DNA from: Candidatus Heimdallarchaeota archaeon
GTDB lineage: Archaea; Asgardarchaeota; Heimdallarchaeia; Heimdallarchaeales; Heimdallarchaeaceae
NCBI GenBank assembly: GCA_016840095.1
Contig: JAEOSZ010000024.1
Span: 1-64,000 of the forward strand
Direction: 5' to 3'
Length of the DNA: 64,000 nt
Part shown: positions 17,318 to 25,704 of the stretch, piece by piece
Position numbering within the stretch: the stretch's first letter is position 1
How the letters are laid out: every line of letters starts with the position of its first letter
Made by a program: the position numbers and the translations under genes
The notes under the pieces: generated by a model
Databases searched by the model: none
Seen by the model: the letters and a program-made list of their open reading frames with translations, nothing else
What the model was told of the DNA's origin: nothing

Positions 17318-17444
17318 TGTACTATCCAATAAATGTTATATCAAGTGATTATAAATTTATTTCTTTTTCCAAGATTGGTCAACTATGTAAGAGAAATTTT
17401 TGGTATAAGTCAGCACTTTTATTCGTTTGAAGGTAATATTGATT

Positions 17445-18074
17445 ATGGAAATTACAAATCCTGAAGTAGAGAAGTATATGACTACTTTACTAGAAAATCG
17501 AGCGGTTATTTACAAAGAAATAGAGGATTATGCTGAAGGAATCAATTTCCCAATTATAGAACCATTAGTTGGAATATTATTGAACCAATATTCTAGATTA
17601 ATAGATGCAAAAAGAATCTTAGAATTAGGTTCAGGTTTTGGATATTCAGCCCTATGGTTTTCAGAAGGGATGAATGAAGAAACAGAGATAATATGTACAG
17701 ATTTCAAAGAAGAAAATAGAAAACTTGCTTTGGAGTTTTTTCGAAAAGCAAGAGTTAGAACAAGAATCGATTTTAGATTGGGAAATGCAATTGAGATATT
17801 AGATGAGCTAGAAGGGGAGTTTGATATAATCTTTAACGATGTAGAAAAAGAAGACTACCCTGAGGTTTACATAAAAGCAATTCCCAAATTGAGAAAAGGT
17901 GGATTATTAATTACTGATAACACTTTGTGGTATGGGAAAGTTGCTCAACAAGAGATAACTGACTATCAAACCAAAGGATCTAGAGAATACAATAAATTGG
18001 CATTTGAAGATAGTAGGGTTCTATCGGTCATTTTACCTCTAAGAGATGGACTTACTGTCTCAATGAAACTGTAA
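17445..18074 (+). CDS. SAM-dependent O-methyltransferase, COMT-like
   Basis: A 209-residue class I methyltransferase of the O-methyltransferase 3 family. The ATG at 17445 is chosen over upstream in-frame TTG codons; it is preceded by GAAGGT. SAM-binding motif I is LELGSGFGYSALWF, the acidic end of strand 2 is IICTDF, and the metal/catalytic region resembles the family's DADKxxY as NDVEKEDYPEVY, followed by DNTLWYGKVA (family DNVLWxGxV). The Asp of the first motif is replaced by Asn, which may affect metal binding. Substrate is likely a small catechol-like molecule or is unknown in archaea. It stands alone between divergent and convergent neighbours. Confidence 0.85.
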   Translation: MEITNPEVEKYMTTLLENRAVIYKEIEDYAEGINFPIIEPLVGILLNQYSRLIDAKRILELGSGFGYSALWFSEGMNEETEIICTDFKEENRKLALEFFRKARVRTRIDFRLGNAIEILDELEGEFDIIFNDVEKEDYPEVYIKAIPKLRKGGLLITDNTLWYGKVAQQEITDYQTKGSREYNKLAFEDSRVLSVILPLRDGLTVSMKL

Positions 18075-18159
18075 TCTTTCTTTAAAACCTTCTATTGATT
18101 ATCATGCTTCTATTTTTTTACAAAAACAAAAATAAGAAAAGGAGAGTTGAGTAAATTCA

Positions 18160-20073
18160 TTAATCTAAGTATTTAGACTTGAATTCTTCCCACCCTATCA
18201 TTTTTATTCCGAAACCGTCAGCTTGTTCTTGTCTTTTTTCTCCAGGATTTTCTGCTAGTACCAAATAATCCAAAGTTTTAGTAACACCATTAGCAAAATC
18301 TATTCCTTTATCTTCTAACATTGCTTTCAGTTCTGTTTTTGTAATTCCTTCAACTTTACCTGTAACATATATTTTCATTTGTTTTATCACCTTTGTTTTG
18401 TCTTGATCAGTGATTCTTGATTTTATCTCAGGATAGATGATTTTGACTCCATTCTTGAATAGGTTGCTATATCGTTCAGTTTCTCTAACTCCTTCATAAA
18501 TGAATTTTGCTGTAATATGAGAGATCCCTTCTAGTTCCTGCAATTTATCCATGGAAGCAGTTTTAAGTTCTTCAAAGTTTTTAAAAGAATTAGCAAGTTT
18601 TTTACCCATTGTAGTTCCTAACTTCTCAATACCCATAGCAGCTAGAAAAGTTCTGAAAGGAAGCTCTCGAGTAGAGTTGATTGAAGTAAATATCTTTTCT
18701 CCATTTCTCCCTAATAGGTTAACCAGTTGTTCTTCAGTAATAGCGTATAAATCTGAATAGTGTTTGATTAAATCTGCATCGAAGAGCTTCTCTAAACTTT
18801 TACCTCCGATACCATCTATTCCAGTTTTACGTATCCAAGCACCAATTTGCTGAATTGATCTATCTCTACAAAAATCGCCAGTACAAAGGAGATTAACTCC
18901 AGACTTAATTGTCTCTGAACCACATGAAGGACATTGTTTTGGAAGTCGTGATTTTCCTGTTGAATTCTTAGCTGTCACACTAATGATTTTAGGAATCACT
19001 TCTCCAGATCTCTCTACATATACAAAATCACCTGGTTTAGCATCTAAATCTAATAAGAAATCTGCATTGTGCATAGTTGCCCTGCTGATAACAGCTCCTG
19101 AAATTTCGACAGGTTCCAATTCAGCTACAGGAGTTAGAACGGAAGTTCTTCCAACTTGCCAAGTGATATCTTTTAGTTTTGTAGATTTACCTTTGCTTTC
19201 AAATTTCAAGGCAATTTGCCATCGAGGATGGTGATCTGTTGCTCCAACAGCTTCTCTATCAGCTACCAAATTATACTTGAAAACAACTCCATCTATTTCA
19301 TAATCTAAGTTATCTCTTTCTCCTTCAACTTTTCTGAAATGTTTGTCTACTATTTCGAAAGTTGGAGAATCAATACTAAGGAAATCTGATGTTTCAAAAC
19401 CCCATGATTTCAAAGTTTGTGCTTTTTCATTAATTGTTGAATCATCTTTCCAACCCAACAACTCAAAAGCCATAAAATTCAGGACACGATCTTCCATCAT
19501 TTTTGCATCTTTCTGTTTGGCTGTCCCAGCAGCTAAGTTTCTAGGGTTACTATATCGTTCATCTTCAGGAAGAGAATCATTAATTCGATTAAATTCGGAG
19601 ATTCTCATATAGAGTTCTCCTCGAATCTCAATACGATCTTCAAATGGAAGAGTTTTAGGAATTGCCTTGATTTTCATCACATTCAATGTTACGTCATCAC
19701 CATGAGTACCTGAACCTCTTGTAGCAGCTTGAATAAATTTAGTATTTTCGAATATCAGTTTAAGAGATATTCCATCGATCTTGTACCCCATCATCAAAGG
19801 ACGATTATCTGCCCAAGAAATGATTTTCTCAACAGTTTTAGCTTTTTGACAAGAAAGCATAGGAGGATTGTGAACTATATTTCCTCCAATAGGAGCACCT
19901 ACAATGAATAAAACAGGATTTTCTGGATCAATGACTCTTAATCTATCTTCCAAACTGTCATACTCTGCATCTGAAATCTCGGGTTGTCCATCATAATATT
20001 TTCTTTTATGATAGAGAATTAAATCCTCAAGTTGTTCTTTTTCCTCATCCAACAAATCAATCACTAATCTCAT
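18160..20073 (-). CDS. ligA: NAD-dependent DNA ligase LigA
   Basis: A complete 637-residue LigA. In order: domain Ia with the NMN-binding YHKRKYYDGQPEISDAEYDSL region (21-41), adenylation domain with the active-site lysine in KIDG (K98-G101), DGVVFKYN motif (261-268), OB fold (VGRTSVLTPVAELEPV), four-cysteine zinc finger (C381, C384, C397, C402), helix-hairpin-helix repeats (about 420-540), and a C-terminal BRCT domain (566-637). It seals nicks using NAD+ instead of ATP. Most archaea use an ATP-dependent ligase; NAD-dependent ligases are known in haloarchaea and scattered others, so this is probably an ancient transfer from bacteria. Base use is like its neighbours, so the acquisition is not recent. 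Confidence 0.96.
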   Translation of the reverse strand: MRLVIDLLDEEKEQLEDLILYHKRKYYDGQPEISDAEYDSLEDRLRVIDPENPVLFIVGAPIGGNIVHNPPMLSCQKAKTVEKIISWADNRPLMMGYKIDGISLKLIFENTKFIQAATRGSGTHGDDVTLNVMKIKAIPKTLPFEDRIEIRGELYMRISEFNRINDSLPEDERYSNPRNLAAGTAKQKDAKMMEDRVLNFMAFELLGWKDDSTINEKAQTLKSWGFETSDFLSIDSPTFEIVDKHFRKVEGERDNLDYEIDGVVFKYNLVADREAVGATDHHPRWQIALKFESKGKSTKLKDITWQVGRTSVLTPVAELEPVEISGAVISRATMHNADFLLDLDAKPGDFVYVERSGEVIPKIISVTAKNSTGKSRLPKQCPSCGSETIKSGVNLLCTGDFCRDRSIQQIGAWIRKTGIDGIGGKSLEKLFDADLIKHYSDLYAITEEQLVNLLGRNGEKIFTSINSTRELPFRTFLAAMGIEKLGTTMGKKLANSFKNFEELKTASMDKLQELEGISHITAKFIYEGVRETERYSNLFKNGVKIIYPEIKSRITDQDKTKVIKQMKIYVTGKVEGITKTELKAMLEDKGIDFANGVTKTLDYLVLAENPGEKRQEQADGFGIKMIGWEEFKSKYLD

Positions 20074-20183
20074 TTTTTTTGCAATTCACAGTTTAAATAG
20101 TTATAGGGGAGTGCTTTATAAAAGTAAAAAAAGTTAATTGTGGAAAAAATAAATTCAGAAGAATATTTCAATATTTTTGATGA

Positions 20184-21077
20184 TTAGCTTAAATCTGAAT
20201 CTGTACTAGTCTCAAGTACCTTAGATATCTTAATCTCCTCAGATAAAGGTTGAATTTGAGATCTTTCAACTTTTATTGATTTTATAATAATTCCTCCAAG
20301 AATAAGATGATTAAGTATTGGCACAAGTGTTAAAGCTGAAATTATGATTATAACTGATGGTATAGCCATAAAACCAACAGCTGGATTGTGAAATATATGC
20401 TTATATTGGGAAACCCTTCTAAGTCTATGATAATTAAGAAGAAGTAATTTGTAAGACATGTAAAAAGGAATAAAAGTGAATAATAAAGTTTTCACAATTC
20501 TTGTTTTAACATCTATCTCTTTAGGCGGTAGTCCCTTATATTTTATTATGTAAGCTTCTTTAATCTCGAAAAGCTTTCTGATTGTTCCTATATATAAAAT
20601 ATTCATTCTTAATTCGTCTTGTTCTGAAGAGGTAAATACTGATTTCCTTGAAGAATATTCAATATCAATGTCAATCAAAATCGAACAAGAATAAGTTATG
20701 AATTGTTGGACATACCAATAAATCATAACTCCAATAACCATCATTCCAACAAAACTATTAATGAACATAAAAAGGAATAAAACTAAAACTACAATCACAA
20801 AGAAGAATACAATCAATGCTCTAGCAACTTCATTCTGCAAATACAACAATATTCGAAAGGCTTTTTTTTCGATTTCATTTCCTTTTAACATAAAAGTTAG
20901 ATAATTCATATAAGCAACATAAAAGAGAACTAGAGACACATAAAGGGTCCATTCATAATATATTGTAAAGAACAAAGTAAAGAATATAGCTCCAATAAAA
21001 GTACACACCAACATTACTTGAAAATTGATATATTCGTTTATTCGAAATAACTTCTTCCCTTTACAATTAGACATCAT
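20184..21077 (-). CDS. polytopic membrane protein of unknown function
   Basis: About 297 residues from the first of two tandem ATG codons (21077, 21074); an in-frame TTG at 21128 is an alternative. Hydrophobic segments near the N-terminus (QVMLVCTFIGAIFFTLFFTI, TLYVSLVLFYVAYMNYLTF), two in the middle (ALIVFFFVIVVLVLFLFMFI, MVIGVMIYWYVQQFI) and two or three near the C-terminus (VKTLLFTFIPFYMSYKLLL, FMAIPSVIIIISALTLVPIL) surround a soluble loop of about 60 residues (DIEYSSRKSVFTSSEQDE onwards). No family or catalytic motif was recognised. The tail is polar and acidic. It sits alone between ligA and a hypothetical gene. Confidence 0.55.
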   Translation of the reverse strand: MMSNCKGKKLFRINEYINFQVMLVCTFIGAIFFTLFFTIYYEWTLYVSLVLFYVAYMNYLTFMLKGNEIEKKAFRILLYLQNEVARALIVFFFVIVVLVLFLFMFINSFVGMMVIGVMIYWYVQQFITYSCSILIDIDIEYSSRKSVFTSSEQDELRMNILYIGTIRKLFEIKEAYIIKYKGLPPKEIDVKTRIVKTLLFTFIPFYMSYKLLLLNYHRLRRVSQYKHIFHNPAVGFMAIPSVIIIISALTLVPILNHLILGGIIIKSIKVERSQIQPLSEEIKISKVLETSTDSDLS

Positions 21078-21185
21078 GGATTGAAAGATTAGGAAATTGT
21101 CTACTAGATAGACTTCTGGGGCAATCAAGATTCAAATTACATAAAATAAAATATAAAAACATTGCTCAAAACTTCTTTGAGTTCT

Positions 21186-21803
21186 TTAATGGTTGAATTC
21201 TGAATTAAGTAATTTCTTTGATACTACCTTTAATTTCTTATCAAAATGCTTAGGAGAGATATCTATTTTTGTAACTTTAGCATATCTCATAAGAACACCT
21301 ATGTTAAGTAATAACGAAAAATCAGCATCTGCTCTTTGATGCAGAAAATCTAAAGACTTCTTGAAACTATTGTTTACGAATTTTTCTTTCAAATCATCTC
21401 TGAGCATTTTTTGAACAGATTCTACAGTTCTTTTCTGGAAATACTCGATGATTACACTTAGAGCTACCATCAATTTGAAATTCTTATCTTGTTTTTGTAT
21501 GTCTTCCAAATTATTCATTTTGTGCTCATATCTTTCGAATATCTCTTTAGCTCTAATGTTGAATTTCTTTGCAAGTTGAGCGATAAACTCTTCATCCTTT
21601 CCCTTTTCATATGGTTCAATATTCTCTTTAACTATTATCACTAATCGCTCAATAATCTGACCACAATTTTTTACTTTAATTTTCTTAGATGCTCTTCTAT
21701 CAATAATGAAATGAGGTTCTTCGAAAAACTGCTGGGACATGATATAGTATACAATATCATAATATTGCCATTGTTTGATAGATCCCCCAGCTTGCGGTTC
21801 CAT
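21186..21803 (-). CDS. unknown protein downstream of an adenine methyltransferase
   Basis: About 205 residues from an ATG at 21803; the frame stays open to a TTG at 21830. It follows the methyltransferase gene by 35-60 bases on the same strand, so the two may be co-transcribed. The sequence is highly charged and helical with a basic middle (IIDRRASKKIKVKNCGQII) and a region KLMVALSVIIEYFQKRTVESVQK. No nuclease motif such as PD-(D/E)xK or HNH can be pointed to with confidence. Position makes it a candidate restriction or accessory subunit, but this is context only. Confidence 0.5.
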   Translation of the reverse strand: MEPQAGGSIKQWQYYDIVYYIMSQQFFEEPHFIIDRRASKKIKVKNCGQIIERLVIIVKENIEPYEKGKDEEFIAQLAKKFNIRAKEIFERYEHKMNNLEDIQKQDKNFKLMVALSVIIEYFQKRTVESVQKMLRDDLKEKFVNNSFKKSLDFLHQRADADFSLLLNIGVLMRYAKVTKIDISPKHFDKKLKVVSKKLLNSEFNH

Positions 21804-21865
21804 TATAGTCCCATAGTAATGAGATGGCAACCCTTTAAAAAACTTTAGTCTGAAATTTACACTCT

Positions 21866-23365
21866 TTATTTCATTGCAGATTTTATTACTTCATCTATTT
21901 CCTTTCTCTTTGACAAGTCTTTATTTTCAAAAACTCTCTTTGTTATGGTAGCAATCTTGTTTTCTATTTTTGAGTCAAAAACTGGTATTTTAACATTACT
22001 CATTATTCTTTGAGTATATGAGATTCGATGCCCTCTTCTTCCACCTTCTGATAGATAATATTCTCTAAAAAAATTGCTGTTCAGATAACCAAGAATGAAG
22101 TAAGGATCTTTCTTCTGTGGAATTATGGTAAGCACATCTCCTGAAGGAAGATAGGGTTTGTTTGATAAACTAAATCTGTTCTTGATACTGCGATCTAAGC
22201 TCGGAACGAATATTTTTGGTTCGAATAAAAGGGATTTTAGTTTTTCATAATTTCTCAAAGCTTGCCAATGAAACCACTTATTACTAGCTGGAAAATATCT
22301 AACTGTCATACTTTCCTTGAATGATAGTAATTTTTCGTATAAGTTTGGATAACTCTGCAGTTCCTTTTCCGAGTTAATTCTTTTATCTATGAGTAAATAG
22401 TTCTCATATCCTTCAGTCCAGAAACCTGTACAGTGCTTAGATTTGATTGCTTTAACTAAGAATTTCTTCTCATCTTCATTAAAATTTGAAATGTCTTCTT
22501 CATCAACAATAAAAGCATGTTCATAACCAGAAACTAGTCCTACACCAATCCAGCAAATATCTTTTAGAAGAATATAGTTTGAGATTATAGTCTCTGGATA
22601 AGTTGTCCAGACTTCATTTTCTTTTGTAAACATTTCCCTTTCATAGTATGTAAAGATATCATTTTCTAATGTTGTGGAAAATACTTCAATAGCTTTCTTG
22701 TAGATTATTCCAGGTTTTGTTTTTCTGTTTTTGATTCTTAAAATTCTAATTTTTTGATGCGGTTCTTTTGAACTTTTGGTAAACTTGAAAATCAATGTTT
22801 CAGGATTTTCTCCCTCAAATAATCTTGTTTCGTCCAGATCAATAATAATATCCAAACTTCCATTTTCAATTATTTTATCGCGAACAACTTTAGCATACGT
22901 GTTAAAGAAGAAACTATAAGGCACAATATAAATCAATTCCCCACCTTCCTTCAATAAGTCAATTGACTTTAGTATGAATGCATAGTAGATGTCTGATTCT
23001 TTATTCCCAACAATTCTAACTACTTTGGATCTTGTTGCTTTTGGTAGAGAATTATAATGTGTATATGGAGGATTACCTATAATTAAATCGTACTCCTTGA
23101 GATTCATCCAGTCTAAATAATCATCATTGTAAATTTTAACCTCTGGAAAATTTTCATAACAATAATCATAAAGTTCTTTGCTTAATTCAATACCTTCTAA
23201 ATTTGTGAACTTGGAGTTTAGAAGACTTTTAAGAAACATTCCCTTCCCACAACCAGAATCAAGGATATCTATAGATTTCTGTCTCTTCTTATCTTCAGAT
23301 ATTAATGATACCATTAGATTTACAATATCTTGAGGAGTCTGAACAAAAGCAATAGTATCATTCAT
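21866..23365 (-). CDS. N6-adenine DNA methyltransferase, TaqI-like
   Basis: A 499-residue gamma-class N6-adenine methyltransferase. The ATG at 23365 is preferred (GAGTGA upstream) over a GTG four codons earlier. SAM motif I reads DSGCGKGMFLKSLL, the catalytic motif IV is NPPYTHYN, and a C-terminal target-recognition part like that of M.TaqI (FEPKIFVPSLDRS, then SGDVLTIIP and a YLNSNFFREYYLS helix) follows. Such enzymes methylate adenine in a defined DNA site. A downstream gene of unknown function may be its partner; if not, this is an orphan methylase. Unlike type IIG fusions there is no nuclease domain in the same chain. Confidence 0.88.
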   Translation of the reverse strand: MNDTIAFVQTPQDIVNLMVSLISEDKKRQKSIDILDSGCGKGMFLKSLLNSKFTNLEGIELSKELYDYCYENFPEVKIYNDDYLDWMNLKEYDLIIGNPPYTHYNSLPKATRSKVVRIVGNKESDIYYAFILKSIDLLKEGGELIYIVPYSFFFNTYAKVVRDKIIENGSLDIIIDLDETRLFEGENPETLIFKFTKSSKEPHQKIRILRIKNRKTKPGIIYKKAIEVFSTTLENDIFTYYEREMFTKENEVWTTYPETIISNYILLKDICWIGVGLVSGYEHAFIVDEEDISNFNEDEKKFLVKAIKSKHCTGFWTEGYENYLLIDKRINSEKELQSYPNLYEKLLSFKESMTVRYFPASNKWFHWQALRNYEKLKSLLFEPKIFVPSLDRSIKNRFSLSNKPYLPSGDVLTIIPQKKDPYFILGYLNSNFFREYYLSEGGRRGHRISYTQRIMSNVKIPVFDSKIENKIATITKRVFENKDLSKRKEIDEVIKSAMK

Positions 23366-23515
23366 TAGAAGAGTCACTCACTAGTTTGCTATTGCTTTTC
23401 ATTTAAAAGTCAATTGGAAAAGAATACTAGTTAATCAACTAATTCTTGGAAAATGAAAAAGAATTTAAATTCAACTTAAAAAGGTTCATAATTAGAAACT
23501 ATTAGAGGAAAAAAT

Positions 23516-24562
23516 ATGTCTGTCGAAGAGCATAGAGAGATAGCAAAACAAAAAATGAAGGGAAAATGTGGTGTATATAGACTCTGTGATGGTGGAGATA
23601 ACAAAATCTGTCAAGGTCACAGCTATGGTTCACCAATTGGATTTGGAGGAGTAGGTTCAGGAGCAGCATTCAAGAATAATATTTCAGCTCTTGAAAAACT
23701 GAATCTTAAAATGAGAGTTATTGGGGAAAACTATACTCCAGATACAACCTATGATTTCTTTGGTCACAAAATAACAATGCCAATCATGGGAGCTTCTATA
23801 ACTGGCGTTAACTCTTTTGGAGGAGACGCTGCAATTACTGAACCAGAATTCTGCAAAGCAACTGTTTTAGGAGCAAAAGAAGCCGGAACCATTGGATGGC
23901 GTGGAGATACTTATACCTATGATTTTGATTTTATGCCTTGTTATGACGCAATCTGCAATGCCGCCTCAGGATGGGGTGTAAAAATCAGTAAACCCAGAGA
24001 TCAAGAAACATTGAAGAGAGTTTTCAAAATGTACGAAGAAGGTGGAGCTTTAGCAGTTGGAACTGACGTTGATGGCTGTGGAAGCACAATTATGGCAGCT
24101 CATAATAAACCCGTATTCAGAAAATCTATTGATGATATAAAAGAACTAGTTCAATCAACCAAGTTACCTTTCATAGTTAAAGGAATAATGTGTGCTGAAG
24201 ATGCTGTTGCTGCTGTAGAAGCAGGTGTATCAGCTGTAGTTGTTTCCAATCATGGAGGTAGAGTTCTAGACCATACAGTTGGAACTGCAGATGCTTTGTT
24301 TGATGTTGTTGACGCGGTAAAAGGAAAAGTCAAAATCATTGCTGACGGTGGTGTGAGGACAGGTTATGATGTTCTCAAAATGCTAGCAATTGGAGCTGAT
24401 TCTGTTCTATTTGGCAGAGACATTGTTCGAGCAGCTGTTGGTGGTGGTGTTGAAGGTGTAAAAGCTTTCTTCGAACTACAACAAAAAACATTAGTTAAAG
24501 CTATGAAAATGACTAACGTTGCCACATTAGAAGATATCTCAAGAGATATTATCTTCCATTAA
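23516..24562 (+). CDS. FMN-dependent alpha-hydroxyacid oxidase/dehydrogenase family protein
   Basis: A 348-residue TIM-barrel flavoprotein. Diagnostic features of the lactate/glycolate oxidase family are K222 in FIVKGIM, the catalytic pair in SNHGGR (H246, R249) followed by LD, the phosphate-binding DGGVRTGYDVLK (R281) and LFGRDI. It oxidises an alpha-hydroxy acid to the keto acid using FMN, passing electrons to oxygen or another acceptor. The N-terminal 40 residues have three Cys (C18, C24, C32) not typical of the oxidases. Related short archaeal/firmicute proteins are poorly characterised, so the substrate is open. It has its own promoter region; the downstream P1 peptidase gene is convergent. 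Confidence 0.85.
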   Translation: MSVEEHREIAKQKMKGKCGVYRLCDGGDNKICQGHSYGSPIGFGGVGSGAAFKNNISALEKLNLKMRVIGENYTPDTTYDFFGHKITMPIMGASITGVNSFGGDAAITEPEFCKATVLGAKEAGTIGWRGDTYTYDFDFMPCYDAICNAASGWGVKISKPRDQETLKRVFKMYEEGGALAVGTDVDGCGSTIMAAHNKPVFRKSIDDIKELVQSTKLPFIVKGIMCAEDAVAAVEAGVSAVVVSNHGGRVLDHTVGTADALFDVVDAVKGKVKIIADGGVRTGYDVLKMLAIGADSVLFGRDIVRAAVGGGVEGVKAFFELQQKTLVKAMKMTNVATLEDISRDIIFH

Positions 24563-24571
24563 TTCTTCCTG

Positions 24572-25666
24572 TCACTTTGACAGGATTTCTTTTACTTTTT
24601 CAATCGAAATTGCTTCTTTCTTATTATTGTCCCTACCAATGACTGTTGTTGCCATTAACAAGGAATTGAGAATAGCTTCTTCTGTGGACTCAATAACTGC
24701 ACGTAACAAATCTCTGAAAATTTTAGTATTCTCATTAACTGTTTCCATACTAATAGTTTGATCCGTACTATCGTGATCAATCTTATTTTCGGTAGAAAAT
24801 ATAATCACAACATCTCCAGATCCATGTGAACCATATGAGCCTGTTTTAGCTAATCCCATTGGTGCTCTTTTTGCTAATCTGTTTAGTTGTCTTGCATTCA
24901 ATGGAGCATTTGTTGCAATAACAATAATTATCGAACCATCATCTTTCTTTGGTTCTTCTTCAGTCTGTGTAATGAATTTCCGTCCTAAAATTGTTAAATC
25001 ATTTTTTCTTCCAAAGTTTGAAAGCACTAAAGTTCCTAAGACATATTCCCTGTCTTCTGTTTTAATTATTCTAGATGAACTCCCTATACCTCCCTTAAAA
25101 CCAAGAGCAGACATACCTGTTCCAGCTCCAATTGAACCCTCTTCAAAATCTGAAGTAGCACTCTCTATTGCTTCAAGAACATGTATTTTCTGAACATGTC
25201 TACCTTGAATATCATTGAGAAAACCGTCATGACATTCTCCCACAACGATGTTTATAGTTGATGTATCTACACCAATATCTTGATTCTCATCAACATGATA
25301 CTGTATAAGAGTTTCAGCAACTTTAGGTATATTCAAAGTATTTGTTAAACAAATGTAAGATTCGATATTTCCAAGTTCTTCAACTTGAACTAAACCTATA
25401 GTTTTTCCATAACCATTGAAAACATATGAACTAGCTCTAACTTTTCTGCGATACACATTTCCTGAATGAGGTTTAATTATTGTTACGCCAGTTCTGACAG
25501 GTCCAAAACCTGGTTTTAGTTCTCCTTCCCCTGCGATTATTGTACTGTGTCCAACTGTTACATCAGGAACATCTGCAATAGAATTTTTCTCTCCTCTTTC
25601 AAGGATTCCTACTTGGAAACCCAATTCATGAAGTTTGGATCTTTTAATAGTAACCTTTTCCTCCAT
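24572..25666 (-). CDS. P1 (S58) family peptidase, DmpA-like
   Basis: About 364 residues from the ATG at 25666. In-frame TTG/GTG starts at 25711/25708 overlap the upstream gene's stop and are possible. The protein matches the DmpA aminopeptidase/esterase family, an Ntn-like hydrolase that cleaves itself before a serine to make alpha and beta chains. Family marks are IADVPDVTVGHSTI near the start, GVTIIKPH, GSIGAGTGMSALGFKGGIGSSS (the self-cleavage region, G|S) and a C-terminal GSYGSHGSGDVVIIFST. It probably removes N-terminal amino acids from small peptides in the cytoplasm. Confidence 0.85.
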   Translation of the reverse strand: MEEKVTIKRSKLHELGFQVGILERGEKNSIADVPDVTVGHSTIIAGEGELKPGFGPVRTGVTIIKPHSGNVYRRKVRASSYVFNGYGKTIGLVQVEELGNIESYICLTNTLNIPKVAETLIQYHVDENQDIGVDTSTINIVVGECHDGFLNDIQGRHVQKIHVLEAIESATSDFEEGSIGAGTGMSALGFKGGIGSSSRIIKTEDREYVLGTLVLSNFGRKNDLTILGRKFITQTEEEPKKDDGSIIIVIATNAPLNARQLNRLAKRAPMGLAKTGSYGSHGSGDVVIIFSTENKIDHDSTDQTISMETVNENTKIFRDLLRAVIESTEEAILNSLLMATTVIGRDNNKKEAISIEKVKEILSK

Positions 25667-25704
25667 AACTTTTGTAAGTTTTAGTTTTACATTAAGTTTT
25701 TGCT

